Part shown: positions 8,564 through 16,344 of the stretch, one piece after another
Layout of the letters: each line of letters begins with the position of its first letter
Numbering within the stretch: the first letter of the stretch is position 1
NCBI GenBank assembly: GCA_039591615.1
Contig: JBDHDH010000075.1
Location: forward strand, 1-23,340
Direction: 5' to 3'
Length of the DNA: 23,340 nt
DNA from: JBDHDH01 sp039591615
GTDB taxonomy: Bacteria > Gemmatimonadota > Gemmatimonadetes > Gemmatimonadales > GWC2-71-9
Position numbers and translations under genes: made by a program
The notes under the pieces: model-generated
What the model saw: the letters and a program-made list of their open reading frames with translations, nothing else
Database searches by the model: none
Told to the model about the DNA's origin: nothing

Positions 8564-10972
8564 CTACCGCATCGACGTGATGCTCCAGTCCCCTTCGCTG
8601 CGCACCAATCTCGCCACGAAGGCCGTCGTGTTTCGCTCCAGACGACTTCCCTCGATCGTCTGTCGGAACGTGACGTCGGCAGTGTCGCCTCGCAGCTCGA
8701 CCAACTGGACCCTGTCGATGGTGACGGAGAGCGCTCCCAAGTCAAACAGGTCGAGCCAGGCACCCTCTCTGTCCGGTGGGAGGCTGGGGAAGACACGCTT
8801 GACCGCGTCGATGTCCCGGGCGGACAACGCTCGGGCGTAGTCTTGGAGCACCGCCTCAATGACCGGCTTGAGCGTGGCGGGCGCCGGTGTCTCCTCGGCC
8901 GGTGACGCGACGATGACATCGATGACCGTCGATTGGCCACCGCTCGCAGCGATGACAGTGGCTCGGCCGGGGTTCACACCGGTCACCACGCCCTCCGATG
9001 ACACGGCAGCCACTTGCGGATCGCTCGACGACCACCGGACGGCATGTCCCACCAATACGCGACCGTCTGCTGCGAGGAGTCGCGTCCTGAGCGCAGCGGA
9101 CTCGCCGACGGCAAGCGGCTGTGAGACATCAGCCACCTCAATGATCGCCACCGGCTGCACCGCCACGACGAGCACGGCCTGCGCGGAATGTCTCCCGATG
9201 GTGGCGGTGATCGATGCCGTCCCAGCGCGTATGGCAGTGACGATCCCGTCCGGTGAGACGGCGGCGATACCCGGATCGCTGGACCCCCAGGCAACGGGTC
9301 TGCCCGTCACGACGCTGCCTTCGGCGTCTCTCGCCCGTGCCGCCACCTGCAATCGCTCGCCCACCAGGAGGGTGTCGATCGCGGGTTCGACGTTCACGGC
9401 TACCACGGCGGCCCTACTCGGCCGAGTTGGGGTTGGTTCAGCAACAGAAACTACGACCGTGGCAGTGTGCTGGCCGCTCCGAGCGGTGATCCGTGCGACT
9501 CCGGGTGTACGGCCTGAGACCACACCGTCTTGAGAGACGGTGGCGACTGCAGGATCCGACGACGCCCACGCGACCGGCGCGCCCGCCATCGTGTTGCCAG
9601 ATGCGTCGAGCGCGGTTGCCGACAGCGAAAGCGCTCCGCCCGGCACGAGGGGCCCCGCGGGTGACGGAATGATGAGGGAGGCGACCGGCGCTGGCTGAGC
9701 CGGCACCACGAGGGGCTCGCCTTGGAGGACATCGCCGGGTTGAGTGTGTGCCGAGACCGGTGGCGAGGGCCACCTGAGCCAAAGGACGACGCTCACGGCG
9801 ATGGCGGTGACGAGGCCCGTTCCCAGCCAAAGCCCCGTGCGCCGACGTGGTCGTTCCGGGGTCGCGCCCGGGGGCGTCGCCCGCTTGTCGAGGGGCACCG
9901 GACTGCCGGGCGTTCGGACCCGGGCGACGATCTTCGCGGCGTCGCCGGTCTTCGCGAGCTCGATGAGGCTAGTGCGTACGGGATCATCATGGCTCAGCGT
10001 GACTGGTCCAACCGTTGCGATTGCCTCTTCTACCGAGGGGAAACGATCCTTCGCGTCCTTGGCGAGCATGCGCGTGACCGCGTCGGCCAAGGCGGGAGGA
10101 CAATCTGGGCGTACCGACGAGAGCGGTCCTGGTGGCTTGTTCACGTGCGCCCACATCATTCCCATGAGGGTCGGGCTGGTGAACGGCGGCTTCCCGGCTA
10201 GCATCTCGTATGCTACGACGCCCAGGGAGTACTGGTCGGATGCGCCCGTGACCGGCTCACCCGAGCATTGTTCAGGGCTCATGTATGCCGGCGTGCCGAT
10301 GGCCATTCCCGTGGCGGTGAGCTCGCTGGCTTCCACCATCTTCGCGATCCCGAAGTCGGTGACCACGACCCAGCCCTCGTCGTCGATCATGATGTTGTCG
10401 GGTTTCACGTCACGGTGAATCACGCCGCGGCGGTGAGCGTACCCCAGGGCACCACCAACCTGCGCCAGGATCGCTTGAACCATCGGGATGGGGAGCTGGC
10501 CGACGGCCCGCTCGATGGAGCGCAGGGTGCGGCCTTCCACGCACTTCATGACGAAGAAGACCAGATTGCCGCTCTCCTTCACAGCATGGATGGGGATGAT
10601 GTGAGGGTGGCTGAGCGATGCGGCAGTGAGCGCCTCCCGCTTGAAACGCTCGAGCGTGCCCGAGCCCTGCAACAACGCCGGTGAGATGACTTTGACGGCG
10701 ACCTTGCGGTTGAGGGCGATGTCGTGAGCGAGAAAGACCGTCGCCATACCGCCCTGGCCCAACTCGGCGAGGATTTCGTACTCCCCGGCGGTCGCCGTGG
10801 CGAGAGACTCGAGGAGCTCGTCTTGGACGGCCGCCGACACCATGGTCGCCGAGGAGGAGCTGAGGGCAGTGCGCGGGTGAGCCCCCGAGACATCTGCACC
10901 GCACTGGAGACAGTTCTCGTCTCCGCCGGAGAGTGGCGCATGACATCGAGGGCAGTTCAGCGAGGTGGACAC
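8564..10972 (-). CDS. Membrane Ser/Thr protein kinase with zinc ribbon and BIG2 repeats
   Basis: An 802-residue receptor-like Hanks-type kinase. Domains in order: a zinc ribbon with C7/C10 and C21/C24; a kinase domain at about 65-320 with glycine loop G72-Q-G-G, Lys94 (V-A-V-K), H186-R-D-V-K-P-D-N, D206-F-G and S-P-E at 232-234; a transmembrane helix at about 381-398; three Ig-like BIG2 repeats at about 431-511, 521-605 and 608-690, each with a W-x-S-S-D-P core; and a C-terminal SnoaL/NTF2-like domain at about 702-802. The kinase would face the cytoplasm and the Ig repeats the outside. Key catalytic residues are present, so it should be active. The start is GTG with no Shine-Dalgarno; see the leaderless promoter entry. 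Ligand and targets are unknown. Confidence 0.92.
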   Translation of the reverse strand: MSTSLNCPRCHAPLSGGDENCLQCGADVSGAHPRTALSSSSATMVSAAVQDELLESLATATAGEYEILAELGQGGMATVFLAHDIALNRKVAVKVISPALLQGSGTLERFKREALTAASLSHPHIIPIHAVKESGNLVFFVMKCVEGRTLRSIERAVGQLPIPMVQAILAQVGGALGYAHRRGVIHRDVKPDNIMIDDEGWVVVTDFGIAKMVEASELTATGMAIGTPAYMSPEQCSGEPVTGASDQYSLGVVAYEMLAGKPPFTSPTLMGMMWAHVNKPPGPLSSVRPDCPPALADAVTRMLAKDAKDRFPSVEEAIATVGPVTLSHDDPVRTSLIELAKTGDAAKIVARVRTPGSPVPLDKRATPPGATPERPRRRTGLWLGTGLVTAIAVSVVLWLRWPSPPVSAHTQPGDVLQGEPLVVPAQPAPVASLIIPSPAGPLVPGGALSLSATALDASGNTMAGAPVAWASSDPAVATVSQDGVVSGRTPGVARITARSGQHTATVVVSVAEPTPTRPSRAAVVAVNVEPAIDTLLVGERLQVAARARDAEGSVVTGRPVAWGSSDPGIAAVSPDGIVTAIRAGTASITATIGRHSAQAVLVVAVQPVAIIEVADVSQPLAVGESAALRTRLLAADGRVLVGHAVRWSSSDPQVAAVSSEGVVTGVNPGRATVIAASGGQSTVIDVIVASPAEETPAPATLKPVIEAVLQDYARALSARDIDAVKRVFPSLPPDREGAWLDLFDLGALSVTIDRVQLVELRGDTADVTFRQTIEGSRLERNTTAFVARLVRSEGDWSITSMR

Positions 10973-11279
10973 GAGGAGAAATATATCGATTAGCCGGGGA
11001 GGCGATTACGGGTGAGCGAGAAGTCCCTTCACCGCACTGTCCCTTCGTGATGCTGACAGTTGGGCAACTGCCAGCGTTTGGTTCGCAGGCTGGCCACACC
11101 GGCTACCCCGTGGCTCGAGGGGCGCCGCGCCGACCAGGCTGTCGCGGTGATCATCCCGGCGCTCATCCAGGTGATCTTGGGGGACGCCGTCTCCCGCGTT
11201 GACCTCTGCCCCCGACGGCATGCATCTTCTCCATGCCAATGTTTCCCTGAACCATCACACCTTCGTGCAGGGTATCGTT
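10973..11279. other. Divergent intergenic region, kinase / M14 peptidase
   Basis: These 307 bp separate two outward-facing genes and should contain both promoters. Apart from the TATATT patch next to the kinase start, no repeat, RNA gene or clear promoter pair is seen. In-frame TTG/ATG codons at 11199 and 11220 could extend the peptidase leftwards but lack a ribosome-binding site and would bury the signal peptide. Confidence 0.5.
10980..10985 (-). promoter_or_regulatory. Possible -10 box for leaderless kinase mRNA
   Basis: On the minus strand TATATT lies exactly 7 nt before the GTG start of the kinase gene, which has no Shine-Dalgarno (the upstream bases read TCTCCTC). This spacing would put transcription start at or next to the GTG, as in leaderless mRNAs. 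No good -35 was found, so this is tentative. Confidence 0.35.
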
Positions 11280-13916
11280 GTGAGGCACTCGACTTGGCTT
11301 GCCAGGCTCGCGCTGTGCTCGGTGCTGACAACCGCTTCGACTCGGACCGCTGCCCAGGATCTGCCGCACCCCCGCGACCTCTTCGGCTTCAACCCGGGGG
11401 ACGATTACCAGCTGGCCGACTATGGGCAGATGCTCGAGTACTATGGGCAACTCGATGCAGCCACCGATCGAATGCAGATGATCGAGATCGGGCAGTCCGC
11501 CCGCGGGAAGCCGATGTATCTCGTCATCGTGTCCGGCCGATCGAACATGCGCAACCTGGACCGGTGGCGGTCCATCGGCGAGCGATTGGGTCGTGCGCGG
11601 ATCGAGGATGAGGAAGCTCGACAGCTCGCCCGAGACGGCCGCGCAGTGGTCTGGATCGACGGTGGCCTGGATGACCAGGAGTACGCAACGGGGCAGCTGA
11701 TGCCGGAGCTCATCTATCGCGTTGCCGCCGAAGAGTCGGAGGAGATGCGCAAGATCCGTAGCAACGTGATTGCCCTCTTGATGCCGCACATGAACCCCGA
11801 GGCGTCGGAGAACGACGTCGCCTGGTACCGGGACCATCGGGGGACTCCCTGGGAGACCACCGATCCCCCGCGCCTAGGGCAGCCCTACGTGGGGACGGAC
11901 AACAACCGCGACTGGTTCATGATCACCCAACCGGAGACCTGGGCGGCCTCACGGATCTTCTACCACGAGTGGTACCCCCAAATCGTGTACAACCAGCACC
12001 AGACCGGCCCGTCCTACACGCGCATCTTCATCCCACCCTACGCGGATCCTGTGAATCCGGACATCCACCCAGGGGTCGTGGCGGGGGTCAACATGGTGGG
12101 GGCCGCCATGGCGAGTCGCTACGCCGCGAAACACATGCCGGGCTATATCTCGCGGGCGACCTACAGCATGTGGTGGAATGGTGGGATGCGGCTTGCACCG
12201 TACTACCACAACATCATCGGGATTCTCACCGAGACATCGCACAGCTCACCCACGCCCTACTACTACGACACCGAGAACTGGCCAGATGTGGTTCCCGTGC
12301 GGCGTGGCGAGGCGCCTCGGACCGACGGAACGAGCATCTTCTATCCCTATCCCTGGATCGCTCCGGAGTCCCATTTCCGGGAGGCGATCGATTACATGCT
12401 CGAGGCTTCCGTCGCCACCCTGAATCTCGCCGCCAATTATAAGGAGGAGCTTCTCTATAATTTCTACCGGATGGGGCGTGATGCCGTGGAGGCCGGGGAA
12501 GCAGGCAGCCCCTTTGCCTACGTGGTGCCGCCCGATCAATGGGATCCCGGTGGGTCGGTGGAGCTGCTGAATGTTCTCCGCCGTGGAGGTGTGGAAGTGC
12601 ACCGCGCAATACGCGGATTCCAGGGAGGTGGAGAGGACTTCCCAGCCGGATCCTACGTCCTGTACGCGGGACAGGCGTTCCGGCCGCACCTCATGAACCT
12701 CCTCGAGCCGCAGCGCTACCCCGAGCGGCGTCGATTCGCTGGAGGCCCCCCGGAAACACCTTATGACCTCGCCGGCTGGACCCTCCCGATGCAGATGGGC
12801 GTGAACGTTTCTCGCATCGACCAGCCGTTCACCGCCAACACAGCGGCCGTGGCGGAGTTCGTGCCGCCGCCGGTTGGGGGGCTGAGCGGCGGCGGGGACT
12901 ACGGTTGGGCCCTCTCCCGGCGCAGCAACGCGAGTGTGAAAGCGGTGAACCGTCTGCTGGCGGGCGGCGAACGGGTGCTGTGGGCAACGTCCCGGTTCAG
13001 CGATCGTGGGACGGTGTTTGATGCCGGAACGTTCGTGATCCGAAGTGGCGAGGGCACGGGTCCCGTCCTTCCCGAGCTGGCAACCGAGCTGGGCTTGAGC
13101 TTCGTGGGGCTCGCAGCGGCGCCGGCCGTGCGACTCCGCGAGATGACCTTGCCGCGGGTGGGCCTGTACAAGTCGTGGATCCCCGCTGACGACCAGGGCT
13201 GGACCCTGTGGCTTCTGGAGGACTACCAGTTTCCGGTTGACACGCTGCACGATCGCGACCTACGCGAGGGGGACCTCTCGGCGTACGACGCCATCATCCT
13301 TCCCGACCAAGCTGCCGAGGACATCCTCCACGGGCACCCGCCCGGCACGATGCCAGAGGACTATGTGGGTGGCGTTGGCTCTCAGGGCGTCGCCGCCCTG
13401 GAGCGGTTCGTGCGCGATGGCGGAACCCTCATCACCTTCGACTCCGCAAGTGATTTCGCGATCGATCAGTTCGGTCTTCCGCTCCGTAACGCCGTGGTGG
13501 GAGTCTCACCACAGGCTTTCTTCATTCCGGGCTCACTGGTCCGCGGCGACATCGACGTGACCCATCCCCTCGCCCACGGCATGCAGCCCCAGACGGCGGT
13601 ATCGTTCCAGCGGAGCGGAGCCTTCGAGATTACGGGAATGTCCAAACGTCGCGAAGGTGGGCTCGTGCGGACGCCGGAGCCACCTGCGGCGGCGGTGGAC
13701 GTCGTGGCGCGCTATGCCGACAGCGGCATCCTCATGAGCGGATGGGCGATGGGAGAAGATCGCTACTTGGCTGGACGCCCGGCGATGCTACGGGTGCGTC
13801 ACGGTGAGGGGGATGTCGTGCTCTTCGCATTCCGGCCACAGTTCCGGGGACAGCCGCGCGGGACCTACAAACTGATCTTCAATGCGTTGTACGCGGCGGC
13901 AATCGAGGGATGGTGA
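11280..13916 (+). CDS. Secreted M14-family zinc carboxypeptidase homologue
   Basis: A large (878-residue) exported peptidase homologue. I chose the GTG at 11280 because AGGG (11269-11272) sits 7 nt before it and it yields a clean Sec signal peptide (R-H..R-L-A-L-C-S-V-L, cleavage near A-A-Q-D at 24-27). The M14 domain spans roughly 40-350. N-N-R-D-W at 208-212 is the substrate-binding Asn-Arg. H240 (Y-N-Q-H-Q-T-G-P) is the late zinc His. E319 (L-T-E-T-S-H) is the expected catalytic Glu. The first zinc motif, normally H-x-x-E after G-G-L, reads D131-D-Q-E134, so one zinc ligand is replaced by Asp. The C-terminal part (about 680-800, Y-D-A-I-I-L-P-D) resembles a glutamine-amidotransferase-like fold. 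Activity is therefore uncertain. Confidence 0.88.
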   Translation: MRHSTWLARLALCSVLTTASTRTAAQDLPHPRDLFGFNPGDDYQLADYGQMLEYYGQLDAATDRMQMIEIGQSARGKPMYLVIVSGRSNMRNLDRWRSIGERLGRARIEDEEARQLARDGRAVVWIDGGLDDQEYATGQLMPELIYRVAAEESEEMRKIRSNVIALLMPHMNPEASENDVAWYRDHRGTPWETTDPPRLGQPYVGTDNNRDWFMITQPETWAASRIFYHEWYPQIVYNQHQTGPSYTRIFIPPYADPVNPDIHPGVVAGVNMVGAAMASRYAAKHMPGYISRATYSMWWNGGMRLAPYYHNIIGILTETSHSSPTPYYYDTENWPDVVPVRRGEAPRTDGTSIFYPYPWIAPESHFREAIDYMLEASVATLNLAANYKEELLYNFYRMGRDAVEAGEAGSPFAYVVPPDQWDPGGSVELLNVLRRGGVEVHRAIRGFQGGGEDFPAGSYVLYAGQAFRPHLMNLLEPQRYPERRRFAGGPPETPYDLAGWTLPMQMGVNVSRIDQPFTANTAAVAEFVPPPVGGLSGGGDYGWALSRRSNASVKAVNRLLAGGERVLWATSRFSDRGTVFDAGTFVIRSGEGTGPVLPELATELGLSFVGLAAAPAVRLREMTLPRVGLYKSWIPADDQGWTLWLLEDYQFPVDTLHDRDLREGDLSAYDAIILPDQAAEDILHGHPPGTMPEDYVGGVGSQGVAALERFVRDGGTLITFDSASDFAIDQFGLPLRNAVVGVSPQAFFIPGSLVRGDIDVTHPLAHGMQPQTAVSFQRSGAFEITGMSKRREGGLVRTPEPPAAAVDVVARYADSGILMSGWAMGEDRYLAGRPAMLRVRHGEGDVVLFAFRPQFRGQPRGTYKLIFNALYAAAIEGW

Positions 13917-14047
13917 TCGGAGAGTCTTGGCGGCCATAACAGGGTGGTTCCATCGGCGGTGCCCGCAGACGGTGCGTGCTGCTGTGGTGATCGTTGGCGA
14001 CGCCGATGTTCGAGTGGGGATCGAATCCTCCGGCCCGCCGAATGTCC

Positions 14048-14052
14048 GAAGG
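14048..14052 (+). promoter_or_regulatory. Ribosome-binding site favouring the 14060 start
   Basis: GAAGG sits 7 nt before the ATG at 14060. The alternative in-frame starts at 13994 (TTG), 14006 and 14042 (ATG) have no comparable site. Confidence 0.55.
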
Positions 14053-14059
14053 CATTGAG

Positions 14060-14893
14060 ATGCCTCCGGGGCCACCTGGCGCCGTCATCCGATTGCGCAT
14101 CTGCGGAGCGGACGTCGCCGTTGCCCTCCACGATCCTGCGCTGGTGGAGCCCGCCCGGGAGCTGTTCCGGCCTTACGAGGTCTCACCGTCAGATGGGGGC
14201 GAAGCCGCGCCGGCTGTTCGCACGTGTTCCAGCGATGATGGAATCGTCGTGGGGTGGGGACGTGGTGACCAGGAACGGGTCCGGTCAGGGAACGAGCTCG
14301 TTATCGCGCTCGAATTCGCGCTGACGGAATCGCTTCTCGCCGCGTGCAGTGGTCATGCGCACGTTCACGCGTCGGGCGCCGTGGTCCGTGGCGGGGCCGT
14401 GCTGGCTCTTGGCGCTGCGGGTGCAGGGAAATCCAGTCTTGCCGTGAGCTGGAGTCTCGCCGGGATCCCGGTGCTGGGCGATGATATCGTATTCGTCGAC
14501 GCAACGAGCCGTGCCTGCCCCTTCAAGCGTCTCTTCAAGGTGACGCCGGCAGTGCTCACCGAATGCGGCGTCCGGCCAGAACAAACGCCGTTTTGGCGTC
14601 CTGAGAGCGCAGAGGCCTGGTACGATCCCGCGGAAGATGGGGGGTGGGCCTCGCCGGTGCCTGTCGCCCTCCTCGCGTTCGTCCGCTACCAACCCGAGGC
14701 GGACACCGCGGTGCGGGCGATCAACCGGGCGTCGGCGCTGCGTGGCCTCCTGCAGAGCCTGCTGCCTGGGGGGCTGAGCCGTGAGGCGAGCTTCGATCGA
14801 CTGGTGCTGCTCTCGAGGCGGGCCCGCGCATACGACGTGACCTATGGCTCGGCGACCGACGCGGCCCGTGTCCTCGCCGAGCTTGCCCGATGA
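14060..14893 (+). CDS. HPr-kinase-like P-loop kinase of a peptide-modification cluster
   Basis: A 277-residue HprK-like kinase. H-V-H-A-S-G-A-V-V at 101-109 leads into the Walker A motif G118-A-A-G-A-G-K-S-S, and G140-D-D-I-V-F-V-D is the acidic metal/catalytic strand, in the arrangement of the HprK C-terminal domain. The N-terminal third is specific to this branch. Homologues of this type occur in lasso-peptide loci, where the paeninodin and Thermobacillus enzymes phosphorylate a precursor Ser; a similar role on the peptide encoded at 17521 is an inference. The canonical HprK hexamer C-terminal region and a partner HPr are not present here. The stop overlaps the next start as ATGA, showing coupling. 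The start is uncertain between 13994 and 14060. Confidence 0.8.
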   Translation: MPPGPPGAVIRLRICGADVAVALHDPALVEPARELFRPYEVSPSDGGEAAPAVRTCSSDDGIVVGWGRGDQERVRSGNELVIALEFALTESLLAACSGHAHVHASGAVVRGGAVLALGAAGAGKSSLAVSWSLAGIPVLGDDIVFVDATSRACPFKRLFKVTPAVLTECGVRPEQTPFWRPESAEAWYDPAEDGGWASPVPVALLAFVRYQPEADTAVRAINRASALRGLLQSLLPGGLSREASFDRLVLLSRRARAYDVTYGSATDAARVLAELAR

Positions 14894-16005
14894 CCGACCC
14901 GCTTGCTGTTCGCCTCACTCGCGAGCTTGTCAAGGCGGCCCAGCTGCTGGGCCGGGCGGAGCCGGATGCCATGCTTCGGCTTGCCGACGACTTCGGGATC
15001 GGGGGCTACGTACGTCGCCAGCAGCGAGGTGATCCTGCGACTGTCGAGAGCGGGGCCGCTGAGCTCATGCGGCGACTGCAGGACCGTTTGCTCTTGGACG
15101 CTGCGGCCGAGGTATCGCAGGGGCTCGGTGCGCTCACCATCCCCCATTTCTTCGCAAAGGGAGTCGCTCTCCTCCACCGCGTCTATAGGTTGGGTGATCG
15201 CGAGCTCGCTGATATCGACCTGTACGTACACCGGTCGGCTGCTCGACTCGCAGTGCAGACGCTCGAAGAGCTCGGATTCCGAGCGATACCGCTGGCGCTG
15301 CAGAGCGGACCCGCTGCCCTCCGTCCAGGGGTGGTGCTCGCTCGAGAAGGCTACTCGGAAGCTCAGGGGGTGACCCTCGACGTACACTGGGGGATCGAAC
15401 CCGTGGACCGGCTCCTGCCACGCGCGAACACACCTATCCCCGATGCGGTTTGGGACCGACTGGTGTGCGGCGCTGACTTGCCTGTTCCCACATCGGGCCA
15501 TCACGCTGCACTCGTGGTCTATCATCTCGTACATCATGACCTGCTGCACGTCCGGGGCCTGCTGGACCTGGCGCTTCTCTGGCGAGACCTGGAGCCGGAG
15601 GATCTCTCGGCATTGTCCGAACTCGCCCGTGCGCTCGGCGTCGAGCGCGCCCTTCGAGCACTTGCCCTGGTGTTAGCACGAGACTTGGGCTTGCCACGGC
15701 CGGAGAGCATCGGTCCACCAGCGAGCGATTGGCGGGGACGACGACTGACGCGGCTCCTCGTCCTTCATCGCTGGCTGGCGTGGGCCGGAGCCGCCGGCGA
15801 GCGTGAGCCCGGCGAAATCACTCCGCGTCGTGTCGGCCGACGGCTGCTGCTGCTCGATGCGGCTTGGCGGGCGGCGCTGGTCCTCGGGGATGTGTTGGCT
15901 CCTCCCCGAGCCCACCTGCGGTGGCGTTGGCCCGACGCCGAATCGGACGTTGCCGCTTGGGGACGCCACCTGCGGAGTGCTGCGCGAAAGGCGCTTCCCC
16001 GCTGA
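14890..16005 (+). CDS. Nucleotidyltransferase-family protein (PF14907-like)
   Basis: A 371-residue protein of the uncharacterised nucleotidyltransferase family often found beside PqqD-like and HprK-like genes. F-A-K-G-V-A-L-L at 88-95 is the substrate-loop signature, and L-A-D-I-D-L-Y-V around D108/D110 gives the paired metal-binding Asp of the polymerase-beta fold. L-E-E-L-G-F-R follows at 125-131. T-L-D-V-H-W-G is likely the third acidic strand. The C-terminal half is helical with H-H-D-L-L-H-V-R-G-L-L-D-L, also family-typical. Nucleotidyl transfer to the peptide or to a small molecule is inferred from the family; no substrate is known. It starts within the ATGA shared with the kinase gene and ends 48 nt before the PqqD gene. 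Confidence 0.82.
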   Translation: MTDPLAVRLTRELVKAAQLLGRAEPDAMLRLADDFGIGGYVRRQQRGDPATVESGAAELMRRLQDRLLLDAAAEVSQGLGALTIPHFFAKGVALLHRVYRLGDRELADIDLYVHRSAARLAVQTLEELGFRAIPLALQSGPAALRPGVVLAREGYSEAQGVTLDVHWGIEPVDRLLPRANTPIPDAVWDRLVCGADLPVPTSGHHAALVVYHLVHHDLLHVRGLLDLALLWRDLEPEDLSALSELARALGVERALRALALVLARDLGLPRPESIGPPASDWRGRRLTRLLVLHRWLAWAGAAGEREPGEITPRRVGRRLLLLDAAWRAALVLGDVLAPPRAHLRWRWPDAESDVAAWGRHLRSAARKALPR

Positions 16006-16053
16006 CCGACCTGCTTGCACTGGCCGTGACCTCTGAGCAATCTTGCAAGCACG

Positions 16054-16344
16054 ATGGCTGACGCATCGTTGTCGGTCCGCCCCCGAGCACGGGACGACGT
16101 CCTGTTCCGCTACCTCGACGACGAGTGGGTCATCTTCGATCCGGTTACGGACCGTCTCCACGCCCTTAATCTGACGGCAGCGCTGGTGTGGGCCGAGTGC
16201 GATGGGGAGCGTGACGTGGCGGCGATTGCCGACGAGGTCGCCAGTGCGTTCGACCCGCCGCTGCCGCGCGATCGCGTGCTCGACGACGTCCGCGGCGCCA
16301 TCGAAGCCTTCCGCGACGAGGGGCTCCTCCTTGAGCGACATTAA
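16054..16344 (+). CDS. PqqD-family RiPP recognition element protein
   Basis: This 96-residue protein has the PqqD layout. Beta strands at about 15-40 contain F-D-P-V-T-D-R-L-H-A-L-N-L-T-A-A-L-V-W (28-46), the usual L-D-P-x-T-G-x-x-x-x-L-N-x-T-A motif. A winged-helix part follows, with D-G-E-R-D-V-A-A-I-A-D-E-V and the terminal D-D-V-x-x-x-I-E-A-F-R-D-E-G-L-L. Stand-alone PqqD proteins bind leader peptides and present precursors to modifying enzymes. Here it probably binds the leader of the 82-residue peptide. The pqq genes themselves are absent, so this is not PQQ synthesis. The ATG has only a weak ribosome-binding site. The gene overlaps the methyltransferase by 14 nt. Confidence 0.9.
   Translation: MADASLSVRPRARDDVLFRYLDDEWVIFDPVTDRLHALNLTAALVWAECDGERDVAAIADEVASAFDPPLPRDRVLDDVRGAIEAFRDEGLLLERH
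16318..16323 (+). promoter_or_regulatory. Ribosome-binding site for the TTG-started methyltransferase
   Basis: GAGGGG inside the end of the PqqD gene lies 7 nt before the TTG at 16331. It supports a methyltransferase start that overlaps the PqqD stop by 14 nt. Confidence 0.65.

Noticed and set aside
12246..13250. 334-codon minus-strand open frame inside the M14 peptidase gene
   Set aside because: It mirrors the peptidase codons, shows no domain and has no ribosome-binding site.
16054..16344. PqqD protein as part of pyrroloquinoline quinone synthesis
   Set aside because: No PqqA-like peptide with Glu/Tyr core, PqqB, PqqC or PqqE in the window; the neighbours point to a different pathway.
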